Source: Pseudomonadota bacterium
GTDB taxonomy: Bacteria > Myxococcota_A > Polyangia > Polyangiales > Polyangiaceae
Assembly: GCA_023428245.1 (NCBI GenBank)
Contig: JAEYYX010000056.1
Span: forward strand, 1-20,823
Length of the DNA: 20,823 nt
Direction of reading: 5' to 3'
A program made the translations under genes and the position numbers. Of the stretch, positions 1 through 6,154 are shown in pieces. Below the pieces are notes generated by a model. The model did no database searches and was not told the origin of the DNA. It was given only the letters and a program-made list of their open reading frames with translations. Position 1 is the first letter of the stretch, and each line of letters opens with the position of its first letter.

Positions 1-46
1 CCCGCGAGGCGGGCGGCGCCCCCCCTTGAGGTTGTCGCTGGCGTGC

Positions 47-78
47 GCTGACGAGGCCGAGCCTTCGTCTGAAGTCGC
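47..78 (+). repeat. Direct repeat, copy 1
   Basis: This stretch, beginning GCTGACGAGGCCGAGCCTTC, recurs almost identically at 656-687, with about two mismatches in 32 bases. Each copy lies some 140-180 bases upstream of a lipoprotein gene (219 and 871). Past the core the two copies diverge quickly. The repeat could be a duplicated regulatory segment or the relic of a duplicated coding stretch, since the frame ADEAEPS is shared by both copies. Nothing else was recognised in 1-218 except the inverted repeat at 153-194. Confidence 0.6.
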
Positions 79-152
79 GTCTTCACAATCGACCTCGGTC
101 GCTGAGACTTCTCGCAACGCGCTCTGCGTCGGGCCGAGTTCTCTCTCGTGTC

Positions 153-194
153 GGCCAGACCGTCCCTTCCATTTCGGGGGCACAGGGTCTGGCC
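153..194. promoter_or_regulatory. Inverted repeat in the leader of the 219 gene
   Basis: GGCCAGACC (153-161) is perfectly complementary to GGTCTGGCC (186-194), leaving a 24-nt loop. It ends 24 nt before the ATG at 219. It is not followed by a T-run, so it is more likely a leader structure or an operator than an intrinsic terminator. Function is inferred only from position. Confidence 0.4.
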
Positions 195-218
195 CCAGTA
201 CGAGAAAGACCCAACAAC

Positions 219-584
219 ATGAATGCGAAAAAACTGACCCAGACCCTCATCTCTCTTCTGGCTCTCGGCTCCTCGTCGATCGCCTGTCACTCCCAGACAG
301 GCACAGTTCTGCCCAAAGGCGGCGGCGAGTATGAGGTCATTGGACAGGGATACAACGAACAAACCGCTTACTCGAACGCAGAGAACGAAGCTCGATACAC
401 CTGCGAGAAACAGAAAAAAGAGCTCGTCGTTCGCGACTCCGAGGCCATCTATCAAGGCGCCGACAAGGATTCACGCGGTAAGGTCGATGGTGGAAACATT
501 GCCCTCGCCGTTTTCACCGGCTCCTCGGGAAAGGAACGTCAGTCCGACGACTACAAGGTGAAGCTGTTCGTAGCTTGCATGTGA
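219..584 (+). CDS. Small putative lipoprotein
   Basis: A 121-residue protein with a lipoprotein signal peptide: basic N-region MNAKK, a hydrophobic core, and a lipobox-like SIAC with the acylated Cys at residue 23. The mature part is a single small domain of about 95 residues that ends in a conserved-looking 'DDYKVKLFVACM'. Two further Cys (in 'ARYTCEKQ' and 'FVACM') could form a disulfide in the periplasm. The ATG is preceded by a purine-rich GAGAAAG at a plausible distance. The gene stands alone and is followed by a strong hairpin at 613-639. I do not recognise a named family; the role is unknown. The reading frame is supported by the signal peptide and by the absence of a better overlapping frame. 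Confidence 0.75.
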   Translation: MNAKKLTQTLISLLALGSSSIACHSQTGTVLPKGGGEYEVIGQGYNEQTAYSNAENEARYTCEKQKKELVVRDSEAIYQGADKDSRGKVDGGNIALAVFTGSSGKERQSDDYKVKLFVACM

Positions 585-612
585 GGGCGACTTGGCGCGA
601 CCTCGAGCCAAA

Positions 613-639
613 GGGCCCTCCTCCACTCCCTGAGGGCCC
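613..639 (+). terminator. Hairpin downstream of the 219-584 gene
   Basis: GGGCCCTC (613-620) and GAGGGCCC (632-639) form a perfect 8-bp GC-rich stem with an 11-nt loop, 28 nt after the stop codon. There is no T-tract after it, so if it terminates transcription it is an atypical intrinsic terminator. Confidence 0.4.
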
Positions 640-655
640 CGGCACATCACACCCA

Positions 656-687
656 GCTGACGAGGCCGAGCCTTCGCCTGAAATCGA
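656..687 (+). repeat. Direct repeat, copy 2
   Basis: Second copy of the repeat at 47-78. It runs straight into the hairpin at 686-708 and lies upstream of the lipoprotein gene at 871. The rest of 585-870 shows no gene I can support. Confidence 0.6.
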
Positions 688-708
688 CTTCGCCGAATGG
701 GCGAAGTC
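686..708. promoter_or_regulatory. Perfect 9-bp hairpin upstream of the 871 gene
   Basis: GACTTCGCC, five loop bases GAATG, then GGCGAAGTC make a perfect inverted repeat. It lies 162 nt upstream of the ATG at 871 and adjoins direct repeat copy 2. No T-run follows. It could be a dyad operator, or a second hairpin in the terminator region of the upstream gene. Confidence 0.35.
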
Positions 709-870
709 TGTGAGGAAGTCAGCGTTGAACTTGCGCTCGGACAGACGATCTCGCGGACGCGCTCGAGCTACTCCTCGAAGGAGACGTGAGACGACTTTTT
801 GCGCAACGGCCCACCCGCGTCGGCCGAGTGACACCGCGCGCGAGACAGGACTCGCTCCGAGGAAGGCATC

Positions 871-1437
871 ATGCAAAGAACACACGAAGCGACAAAGAAA
901 AGACGCGATTCTCTTCCGCTCCAGGCACCACCACACATTCCGCGGACACTCGCTCTCAGCGTAGCCTTGGCCCTAGCGCTCCTCGCTGCCGCTTGCAGTC
1001 GAGCCGAGAGCGAAACTATCGAAGAACTCGAGGCCTCGGGTGCAGTCCCGAAGCTCGATCGGACTGATTCGCTCACCGGCACGGACGCAGACCAAAACGG
1101 CGTCCGTGACGACATCGACGCCTTCATCACTCGAGAATATCCGCTCGAGCCTCAGCGCAAAGCGGCGCTCCAGACTGCGCGGGCTCTCCAGAAGACCCTT
1201 CTCGTCGAGCCTGGGGACGTCCCATCGGCGAAAGCCGCCGCTCGGGAAGACGCCCGCGCCTGCAACTGCGTGTACAGGCAGTTTCCATCGGGCGGCACAA
1301 AGGAAGCGGCCCAGGTGGGTTCCGAGCTTGAATCGCTCACGGCGAATACGAAGCAACGGCTTCTCGCCCTCCTCCGAACGTCGAAGACCCTCGACGGAAC
1401 CTCATGGGCTCTTCCGACCGGAGATACGTGCGAATGA
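871..1437 (+). CDS. Putative lipoprotein with DxDxNG motif
   Basis: A 188-residue protein. The ATG has a good ribosome binding site (AGGAAGG, about 5 nt upstream). The signal sequence is unusually long in its N-region (about 25 mostly polar and basic residues) before the hydrophobic stretch and a lipobox LAAAC with Cys42. A calcium-loop-like DxDxNGVRDDID follows at residues 72-83, like thrombospondin-type-3 or EF-hand-like loops. The rest looks helical and includes a CNC pair and a C-terminal Cys. Proteins of this layout (signal peptide, DxDxNGxxDDI, helical domain) are known as uncharacterised families. Its stop overlaps the start of the lipase-like gene as ATGA at 1434-1437, so the two are translationally coupled and probably work together. 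Function unknown. Confidence 0.8.
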   Translation: MQRTHEATKKRRDSLPLQAPPHIPRTLALSVALALALLAAACSRAESETIEELEASGAVPKLDRTDSLTGTDADQNGVRDDIDAFITREYPLEPQRKAALQTARALQKTLLVEPGDVPSAKAAAREDARACNCVYRQFPSGGTKEAAQVGSELESLTANTKQRLLALLRTSKTLDGTSWALPTGDTCE

Positions 1438-2735
1438 AAGCTCTAGCGATTCTCCTTTCTTCGGTGCTTGCCCTCTCATGGTCACCGGCGACTCTTGCGG
1501 AGGAGGACGGTGCTGACCTCTGCTCGGATCCAGGGGTGGTCTTTGTGTTTTTCAACGGAGTGCAGACGACCCTCAGGGGCGCGAACTACGCTAAGGCTGA
1601 GTTTCACCGCCTCTTCGGCGAAACGTCACCCGCGGGCGAGACCATCAAATACGAGGTTCTCTATAATTACTCCGAGGGCTTCGAGGACTTCGTCGAGACT
1701 TTCGAACAGCGCCTGAAAGAACAGGAAGGCATCCTCGAGGGCCGCTTCGAGCTGTTCTTCGAGGCTCTCCGCGGAGGGGGCCCGTGGTGGGACCAAATGC
1801 AGCGCGTGACGAGCTCTGCGGCCGGTGTCCTTGTGGGTTTGGTTGAATGGTACGAGGCGGAGACGCTCAACAATTTGACCACACTGATTGGCAATTCGCC
1901 GACGAGCGCGAACTATGCAGAACACCGAGCACGCATCGAGAACTGGACCCTCGAGGGGAAAAAGCTGCTCTTCGTGGCGCACTCGCAGGGCAATCTGTTC
2001 GCGAACGCCGCCTATGACTTCGCGCTGACCAAGGTCTCCTCAGAATCCGTGAAGGTGGTCCACATCGCGCCCGCTTCGCCGACTTTGCGCGGGCCGCATA
2101 CGCTCGCCGACCTCGATCTGGTGATCAACGGCCTCCGTCCCTTCGGCACGGTAGCTCCGGTGACGGACAGCATCCCCGGATACCTGGACCGTCCCCCTGG
2201 GGTCACCGGCCACAAGGATATCCTCGGACATGGGCTGCTCGAAATCTACATGAACGAGGGACTCGCGGTCTCCGAACGGGTCTTCGGCCACGTCGTCTCC
2301 GCCTTGAACACGCTCGTCGCGCCTGAGGCGCAGGCGGTCCCCGGCTTCATCACCGCAACCTTGACCTGGGATGGCGCGGGGGACGTTGACCTCCACACGC
2401 TCGAGCCGACCGGCGCGCACGTTTTCTTCGCAAATCCGGCGGGTCACAGCGGCTACCTCGACGTCGACAATATCGTCGGACTCGGGCCGGAGCACTACTA
2501 CGCGTCCTGCGATCCGAACCACCTTCGGCTGGGCGAATACCGATTCGCGATCGCGAACTACGACCGCGCCGAGGGGCGTACCGCGACGGTACAGATCGCG
2601 TCGTGGAACGAAGGCGTGCTCGGCACGAGGTCGGTAGTCCTCGGTGGCGCGACCGAAGAGTATCCGGCCTATTTGATGTTCAACGTCCGCGTCTTCCAAG
2701 ACGATACCGGCGAGCTCCGGACCGAGGTTTGGTGA
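1434..2735 (+). CDS. Secreted lipase-like alpha/beta hydrolase with YfaP-like C-terminal domain
   Basis: A 433-residue exported protein. The start at 1434 is chosen over an in-frame ATG at 1404 for three reasons: it gives a clean signal peptide with likely cleavage after TLA (residue 22), it forms an ATGA overlap with the upstream stop, and GGAG lies about 10 nt upstream. The hydrolase part carries the nucleophile elbow in LLFVAHSQGN (Ser184, G/A-x-S-x-G type), preceded by a predicted strand and followed by a helix, as in lipases and esterases. From about residue 308 a beta-rich domain with WDGAGDVDLH, a GYLDVD motif and GPEHYY matches the YfaP/DUF2135-like pattern, probably a binding or surface-association module. 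The catalytic Asp/His cannot be assigned safely, though a C-terminal-side His is available (GHKDILGHGL). Substrate unknown; esterase or lipase is inferred from the fold motif only. Confidence 0.8.
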   Translation: MKALAILLSSVLALSWSPATLAEEDGADLCSDPGVVFVFFNGVQTTLRGANYAKAEFHRLFGETSPAGETIKYEVLYNYSEGFEDFVETFEQRLKEQEGILEGRFELFFEALRGGGPWWDQMQRVTSSAAGVLVGLVEWYEAETLNNLTTLIGNSPTSANYAEHRARIENWTLEGKKLLFVAHSQGNLFANAAYDFALTKVSSESVKVVHIAPASPTLRGPHTLADLDLVINGLRPFGTVAPVTDSIPGYLDRPPGVTGHKDILGHGLLEIYMNEGLAVSERVFGHVVSALNTLVAPEAQAVPGFITATLTWDGAGDVDLHTLEPTGAHVFFANPAGHSGYLDVDNIVGLGPEHYYASCDPNHLRLGEYRFAIANYDRAEGRTATVQIASWNEGVLGTRSVVLGGATEEYPAYLMFNVRVFQDDTGELRTEVW

Positions 2736-2864
2736 GACTTTCCCAAATCATCTCATTTCGAGCGTCCCTTCCGCTACCTCGGCCTTTGGCAGCGAGTTCC
2801 CCGCACCCTACGCCTCGCCTCTTCGAACCTTGGCGGAAGTTCCGTCTTGGATCACAATAGCTCG

Positions 2865-3086
2865 ATGGCAAAGCCGGCTCTCGATATTTCCCAACTTTCG
2901 CCCGAGGAACGGCTCAGTCTGATTGGCGAGCTATGGGACAGCCTTGACGCTCCTCAATTGCCGCTGAGCGAAGAGCAGCGTGTCGAGCTTCGTCGACGAA
3001 TGGCAGACGTCGAGCAGCGCGGGCCTGAAGGCTCGCCTTGGGCAGAGGTCGAGGCTCGGATTCGGGCGCGGGTTCCGTCGGCGTGA
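2865..3086 (+). CDS. Type II antitoxin, addiction-module component family
   Basis: A 73-residue acidic and basic protein whose N-terminal 'QLSPEERLSLIGELWDSLD' is the hallmark of the putative addiction-module component family (TIGR02574-like) that partners RelE/ParE toxins. It should bind and neutralise the toxin encoded immediately downstream and probably autorepress the operon. An in-frame TTG at 2847 is possible, but ATG 2865 gives the family's usual length. Its stop overlaps the toxin start (GTGA at 3083-3086), the normal arrangement for such pairs. Nothing else was seen in 2736-2864. Confidence 0.88.
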   Translation: MAKPALDISQLSPEERLSLIGELWDSLDAPQLPLSEEQRVELRRRMADVEQRGPEGSPWAEVEARIRARVPSA

Positions 3087-3376
3087 AGCGCTTGGTTGTT
3101 CGAGAGGAGGCTGAAGCGGAGACAGCAGAATCGTACGAATGGTACGAAGCGCAGCAGCTCGGATTGGGGGGGCGATTCCTCCTTGCCGTTCGAGAGACGC
3201 TTGTTCAAGTCGCTGAACACCCGCTGACCTTTCCAGTCGTCGAAGGTCGGGCTCGACGAGCTCGAATCTTTGGCTTTCCGTATTCGGTATTCTTCGAGGA
3301 TCGGGGCGACCTTGTGGTCGTGCTCGCGGTCTTCCATGCACGCCGCGATCCAGGCGGTTGGGGGCGTAGACTCTGA
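3083..3376 (+). CDS. RelE/ParE family toxin
   Basis: A 97-residue protein starting at GTG 3083, overlapping the antitoxin stop. It shows the RelE/ParE fold signature: an N-terminal 'EEAEAETAESYEWYE' helix, 'LGLGGRFLLAVRETLVQVAEHP', then 'RRARIFGFPYSVFFEDRGDLVVVLAVFHARRDPGGW'. The terminal HARRDP-x-x-W motif is typical of ParE-type toxins. Members either inhibit gyrase (ParE) or cleave ribosome-bound mRNA (RelE); sequence alone does not decide. An upstream in-frame ATG at 3038 lies inside the antitoxin gene and is unlikely. The gene looks intact. Confidence 0.9.
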   Translation: MKRLVVREEAEAETAESYEWYEAQQLGLGGRFLLAVRETLVQVAEHPLTFPVVEGRARRARIFGFPYSVFFEDRGDLVVVLAVFHARRDPGGWGRRL

Positions 3377-3461
3377 CAACTAGCTAGGAGCCTGAGCGTC
3401 CCCAGAGCCGCTTGCCTCTCCCAGCCGTCTCCGGAACCGTTGCGCCCCGTTCCCGCGCCTC

Positions 3462-3834
3462 TAGCTCCTTCAGGACCGGCCCCATCAGCTGCCCGTACCG
3501 ACCCGCTGCCTCCAAAAACCCCATCGCCCCTATTCCGCGCCAGCCAGCTGCTTTCAAGAACTCCATCACCCGCATCTGGAGCCAGCTCGCTGGCTCAAAG
3601 TGCAAGGCGAGCGCATCACCAACCAGCCAGCTGGTTTCGAAAACCCCATCGCCCCTATTCCGAGCCAGCTAGCTGCTTTCAAAAACTCTATCGACCGTTT
3701 TTCGAGCCAGCCAGCTGGTCCAGAACGCGCACCCTCCGCATTCTGAAGCAGCCAGCTGCTTCCCAGCACGCGCTCTCCGCATCCCGAGCCAGCCAGCTGC
3801 TTCCCATCGCGCCTCATCCGCTTTCCAACCCAGC
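3462..3834. repeat. Tandem repeat, nine units of 41/42 bp
   Basis: Units begin at 3462, 3503, 3545, 3587, 3628, 3670, 3712, 3753 and 3794, spaced 41, 42, 42, 41, 42, 42, 41 and 41. Most open with the palindrome CAGCTG or a one- or two-base variant (TAGCTC, CCGCTG, TCGCTG, TAGCTG) and end in CCAGC. Middle sections are degenerate but related: units 2 and 5 share CCCCATCGCCCCTATTCCG, and units 8 and 9 share CAGCTGCTTCCCA. On the minus strand 42-bp units read as a 14-residue periodic peptide, for example AAGWRGIGAMGFLE and AASWLGIGAMGFSK, but the 41-bp units break the frame, so no intact protein is encoded. Unit 1 is the most diverged. The array ends where homology to a HerA-like ATPase begins on the plus strand. 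The rest of 3377-3461 holds nothing recognised. Confidence 0.85.
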
Positions 3835-4207
3835 GAATCCGCCCACCAAGCGGCCCATCGTCGCGCTGATGAAGCAGGCGCGCGCCTTCGGCGTCGGCGT
3901 CGTCGCAGCCACCCAGAACCCGGTGGACCTCGACTACCGGGCGCTCTCGAACGACCTGAAAGACCTGAACCAAACGATCGGTCGTCTCGCGCCTCGCTGG
4001 TTCGTGGTGCGCAATGCCCATGTACCCGAGGCGGGCAACGTCCTCCTGAACCCGCGCCACACCATGAGCATTTTGAGGGGACCCCTCACGCGCGTGGAGC
4101 TCAAAAGGGCGAGGGAGGGGAGGGGGCTTTCCTCGAGACCGCTTCCGATTCCCACCCCAACCCCGATTCCGAGCGTGGGCGCGCTTCATCAGGAGAGGCT
4201 GTTCTGA
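3827..4207 (+). pseudogene. Remnant of a HerA-like (DUF853-type) ATPase gene
   Basis: The plus-strand frame reads NPANPPTKRPIVALMKQ, then ARAFGVGVVAATQNPVDLDY and RALSN. This is the strongly conserved segment of HerA/DUF853-type hexameric ATPases that precedes '..GxWxxGRLQTxxDRxRV..'. Here, after RALSN (about 3952), it jumps directly to 'DLKDLNQTIGRLAPRWFVVRNAH...LLNPRHTMSILRGPLTRVELKRARE', a later segment of the same family. Walker A and B regions, the whole N-terminal half and a central block are therefore missing. Recognisable homology ends near 4117, and the frame continues in low-complexity Pro-rich codons to a stop at 4205-4207. The upstream frame extends through the tandem repeat to 3440 but that part is not protein-like. 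Non-functional as an ATPase. Confidence 0.75.
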
Positions 4208-4240
4208 GCCGAGCGATGAATTCGAAGCGTGCCTGGTCTA

Positions 4241-4256
4241 GCTCGCGGTGGCGAGC
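4241..4256 (-). terminator. Short hairpin after the response-regulator gene
   Basis: GCTCGC, loop GGTG, GCGAGC: a 6-bp perfect stem beginning two bases after the minus-strand stop codon of the 4259-4819 gene. No T-run follows on either strand, so this is a weak terminator candidate. Confidence 0.3.
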
Positions 4257-4258
4257 GG

Positions 4259-4819
4259 TTAGGTCCCTCTTTTCCGAATGTGGTTGAGTAGCTGGCGGCT
4301 GATGCCGAGCAGGCGCGCTGCCATGGTCACATTGCCAGAGGTCCGCGCGAGAGCTTCGCGTACGAGGGTTTCGCGAACGTCCTCTTCGACCTCGCGGAGA
4401 GAGCGTGCCCCGAGGGAGCGACGGAGGTCGAGCGAAAGACTCGGCGCTTCGCCCATCGCCGACCGAATGGCCGCGCGAATCTCGCTGAGCCCAAACGGCT
4501 TTCTCAGAAACGCTCTCGCTCCGGCCTGGGCCAGCGCGAACGACTCATCGGGGCCAATGTCACCGCTGATGGCGACGACTGCTGGGAAACAAGGCGAGCG
4601 AGCGAGGGCGCGGAGAACTTCAATCCCAGGGCCATCCGGGAGTCGATAGTCAAGGACGACGAGATCGTAGGGGGATTCCTCGCAGATCCGCTCGAACTCG
4701 CCGAGCGATCCCACCGAAATAACTGGCTCAAACGCCTCTTCCGTGAGCACGCTGGCAAGCGTTCGGCAGAGATTCGAGTCATCCTCGACGACGAGCGCAC
4801 GCTTGCCCACAACTGCCAT
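4259..4819 (-). CDS. Response regulator, RegA/ActR/PrrA type (REC + Fis-type HTH)
   Basis: A 186-residue two-domain regulator. The receiver domain occupies about residues 6-118 with the acidic pair Glu12/Asp13/Asp14, phospho-acceptor Asp57 (VVLDYRLPDG), Ser85 and Lys107 (FLRKP). A linker leads to a C-terminal Fis-type helix-turn-helix (about 145-183; GNVTMAARLLGISRQLLNHIRK). This short REC-Fis layout without an AAA+ domain is that of RegA/PrrA/ActR-type regulators, which pair with membrane kinases in redox or energy regulation; the signal here is unknown. It is divergent from the kinase gene at 4842, with only 22 bp between the starts, so the two promoters must overlap each other or the genes. 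ATG at 4819. Confidence 0.9.
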   Translation of the reverse strand: MAVVGKRALVVEDDSNLCRTLASVLTEEAFEPVISVGSLGEFERICEESPYDLVVLDYRLPDGPGIEVLRALARSPCFPAVVAISGDIGPDESFALAQAGARAFLRKPFGLSEIRAAIRSAMGEAPSLSLDLRRSLGARSLREVEEDVRETLVREALARTSGNVTMAARLLGISRQLLNHIRKRGT

Positions 4820-4841
4820 TTCGTCTCAGGATGGGAGGCGC

Positions 4842-5777
4842 GTGTCAACGGAAAGTGAGGTTACCGGGTCCGAGCGCGAGAGTTCGAGCTCGGCGCGCCA
4901 GTATGACTTCCTCCAAAGGCAAGCGCTGGCGCAGACCGCGACGCGGGCCGAGTCGCTCTTTGCCTGGTTCCGAGTGCTGTTCTGTAGCCTCATTCTGGTC
5001 GTTTTCGCGATTGACGCGTTCAACGTCACGACCCCCACTTCGCGTCAGGTCCTGATCGAGGGGGGTGTGGCCCTCGGTGGGATCGGTTTTTCGGTTTGGG
5101 TTCTGCGGAGGGGACGCCGCGATTTGCTCGGAAGCGGAACTCGCGACATCTCTGTGATTGTCGATGCGGCTCTTGGGACCTTCGGACTGGCGACGAATTG
5201 GGACTCGCCCATTTACCGAGGTTCACTGGCTTGGCTCGACACCGCTGTAGTTCCTCTCATCACGATGACGTCGGTCTTGCGCCTGTCTCCCTCCGCTGTG
5301 GTTTGGAGCGCGGTAGCGAACACCTCCGGTCTCGTTCTACTGGTTGGGATGGACTCAGTTCTCGGCTTTCCCGTGAGTGTCGACAAGTTGCTTCTCCTTT
5401 GTCTCTACCAGGGGGCTGCCATTCTCGTCGCCTGGTTTGCGACGGACTGGTTCATTGGGACCCTCCGCCAGGCGAGCCTAGACAGCGTGCGGGCGGAGCG
5501 GGCGCGAACCGGCTTGCTTGCCCTTCTCACGGACCACCATGACGTCGGGAGTCTCATGTCGGACGCACGTCTCAACGCTGAACGCCTCCATGAACTCCTC
5601 GAGAGAGCCCCAGATGATCTCGTGCCTCAGAGAGAACTGAGTGGTCATGTGATCGCCAGCATGGGGCGAGCCAGCGAGCTGCTCCACGGAACACGAAGTC
5701 GAGCGCTTCGGGTCCTCGATGGGGCGGCTGACCCACAGCCAGTCGACATCGCGGAAGCCGCGAGATTCAGCTCATGA
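4842..5777 (+). CDS. Membrane histidine kinase, N-terminal part (split gene)
   Basis: A 311-residue product starting at GTG 4842, with GGGAGG just upstream; an in-frame ATG-equivalent at 4743 would lie inside the divergent regulator gene. It has about six predicted membrane helices between residues 45 and 215 (for example LFAWFRVLFCSLILVVFAI and LLLLCLYQGAAILVAWFAT). A dimerisation/phospho-acceptor helix follows with LLTDHHDVGSLMSDARLNAE (His232/His233), the likely phosphorylated site. The frame then ends abruptly after PVDIAEAARFSS, where a complete kinase would have 40-60 more residues leading into the ATP-binding domain. That domain is encoded in another frame from 5774 (ATGA overlap). It is the expected partner of the divergent RegA-type regulator. 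I infer a deletion plus frame change in a once-intact kinase; two coupled polypeptides are a less likely alternative. Confidence 0.75.
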   Translation: MSTESEVTGSERESSSSARQYDFLQRQALAQTATRAESLFAWFRVLFCSLILVVFAIDAFNVTTPTSRQVLIEGGVALGGIGFSVWVLRRGRRDLLGSGTRDISVIVDAALGTFGLATNWDSPIYRGSLAWLDTAVVPLITMTSVLRLSPSAVVWSAVANTSGLVLLVGMDSVLGFPVSVDKLLLLCLYQGAAILVAWFATDWFIGTLRQASLDSVRAERARTGLLALLTDHHDVGSLMSDARLNAERLHELLERAPDDLVPQRELSGHVIASMGRASELLHGTRSRALRVLDGAADPQPVDIAEAARFSS

Positions 5778-6103
5778 TCAACTCCGCGGAAGGTGATGGA
5801 GCGCGGGGCGCGACTCGGATCGTCCTCGAGGCGCGCCTGAGCGACCGTCTCGGCGTCCAAATTTCGATCCAGGACGACGGACCTGGGCTTCCGGCCGAGC
5901 TCCGCGCGCGCCTTGGAAAGCGCGGCTTCTCGACCAAGCCGAGAGCGAGTGGCCTGGGTCTGTGGCTTGCGCACGCGGCCCTCTCCTCAGTGGGGGGAAG
6001 CCTTCACATCTTTTCCGAGACTGACGGAGGAGCACGCGTGGTGATGACCTTGCGAGCCGCATTCGAGCTCACCGAGACGGCCACTGAACGAATGCCGGGG
6101 TGA
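5774..6103 (+). CDS. Histidine kinase ATP-binding domain, C-terminal part (split gene)
   Basis: A 109-residue HATPase_c domain. It retains an N-box-like MINSAEGDGARGAT (Asn3 as the likely Mg-binding residue), the G1 box DDGPGLP (34-40), the F-box-like GFSTK (51-55), the G2 box SGLGL (59-63) and a final GGARVVMTL strand. The frame is open upstream of the ATG and reads REIQL before MINSAEG, which fits a longer kinase and suggests the ATG is not a true start. It begins inside the stop codon of the upstream part (ATGA). Catalytically it could still bind ATP, but without covalent linkage to the phospho-acceptor helix, function is doubtful unless the halves complement each other. Confidence 0.7.
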   Translation: MINSAEGDGARGATRIVLEARLSDRLGVQISIQDDGPGLPAELRARLGKRGFSTKPRASGLGLWLAHAALSSVGGSLHIFSETDGGARVVMTLRAAFELTETATERMPG

Positions 6104-6142
6104 AAGGATTCTTTCGCTGTCCGGGTCCGCGAGGTGGCTCTA
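6101..6142 (+). repeat. Upstream element, copy A
   Basis: TGA followed by ATTCTTTC and a GC-rich block containing CCGGGTCCGCGAGG matches 6852-6893 at about 70% or better over 42 bases without gaps; the eight bases ATTCTTTC and the CCGG...CGCGA core are identical. It ends 12 nt before ATG 6155 of a lipoprotein gene. Because both copies precede genes for secreted proteins, a shared regulatory element is plausible. Confidence 0.45.
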
Positions 6143-6154
6143 CCGTTACAAGCG

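Noticed and set aside
3384..3605. Minus-strand 73-codon frame covering repeat units 1-3 and ending at 3384
   Set aside because: It shows the 14-residue periodicity and an ordinary-looking tail, but it has no ribosome binding site and the period breaks frame at the neighbouring units. Kept only as part of the repeat finding.
3440..3826. Plus-strand frame through the tandem repeat as part of a 255-residue protein with the HerA segment
   Set aside because: The repeat part is Pro/Ser/Arg-rich without motif conservation and the HerA segment is itself a fragment, so the fused frame is probably accidental.
3462..3834. CRISPR array
   Set aside because: The units are contiguous and degenerate, without constant repeats separated by unique spacers, and no cas gene is present.
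4743..4841. Upstream extension of the kinase to GTG 4743
   Set aside because: The extension lies inside the divergent regulator gene and is Ser/Thr/Arg-rich without a hydrophobic or conserved pattern.
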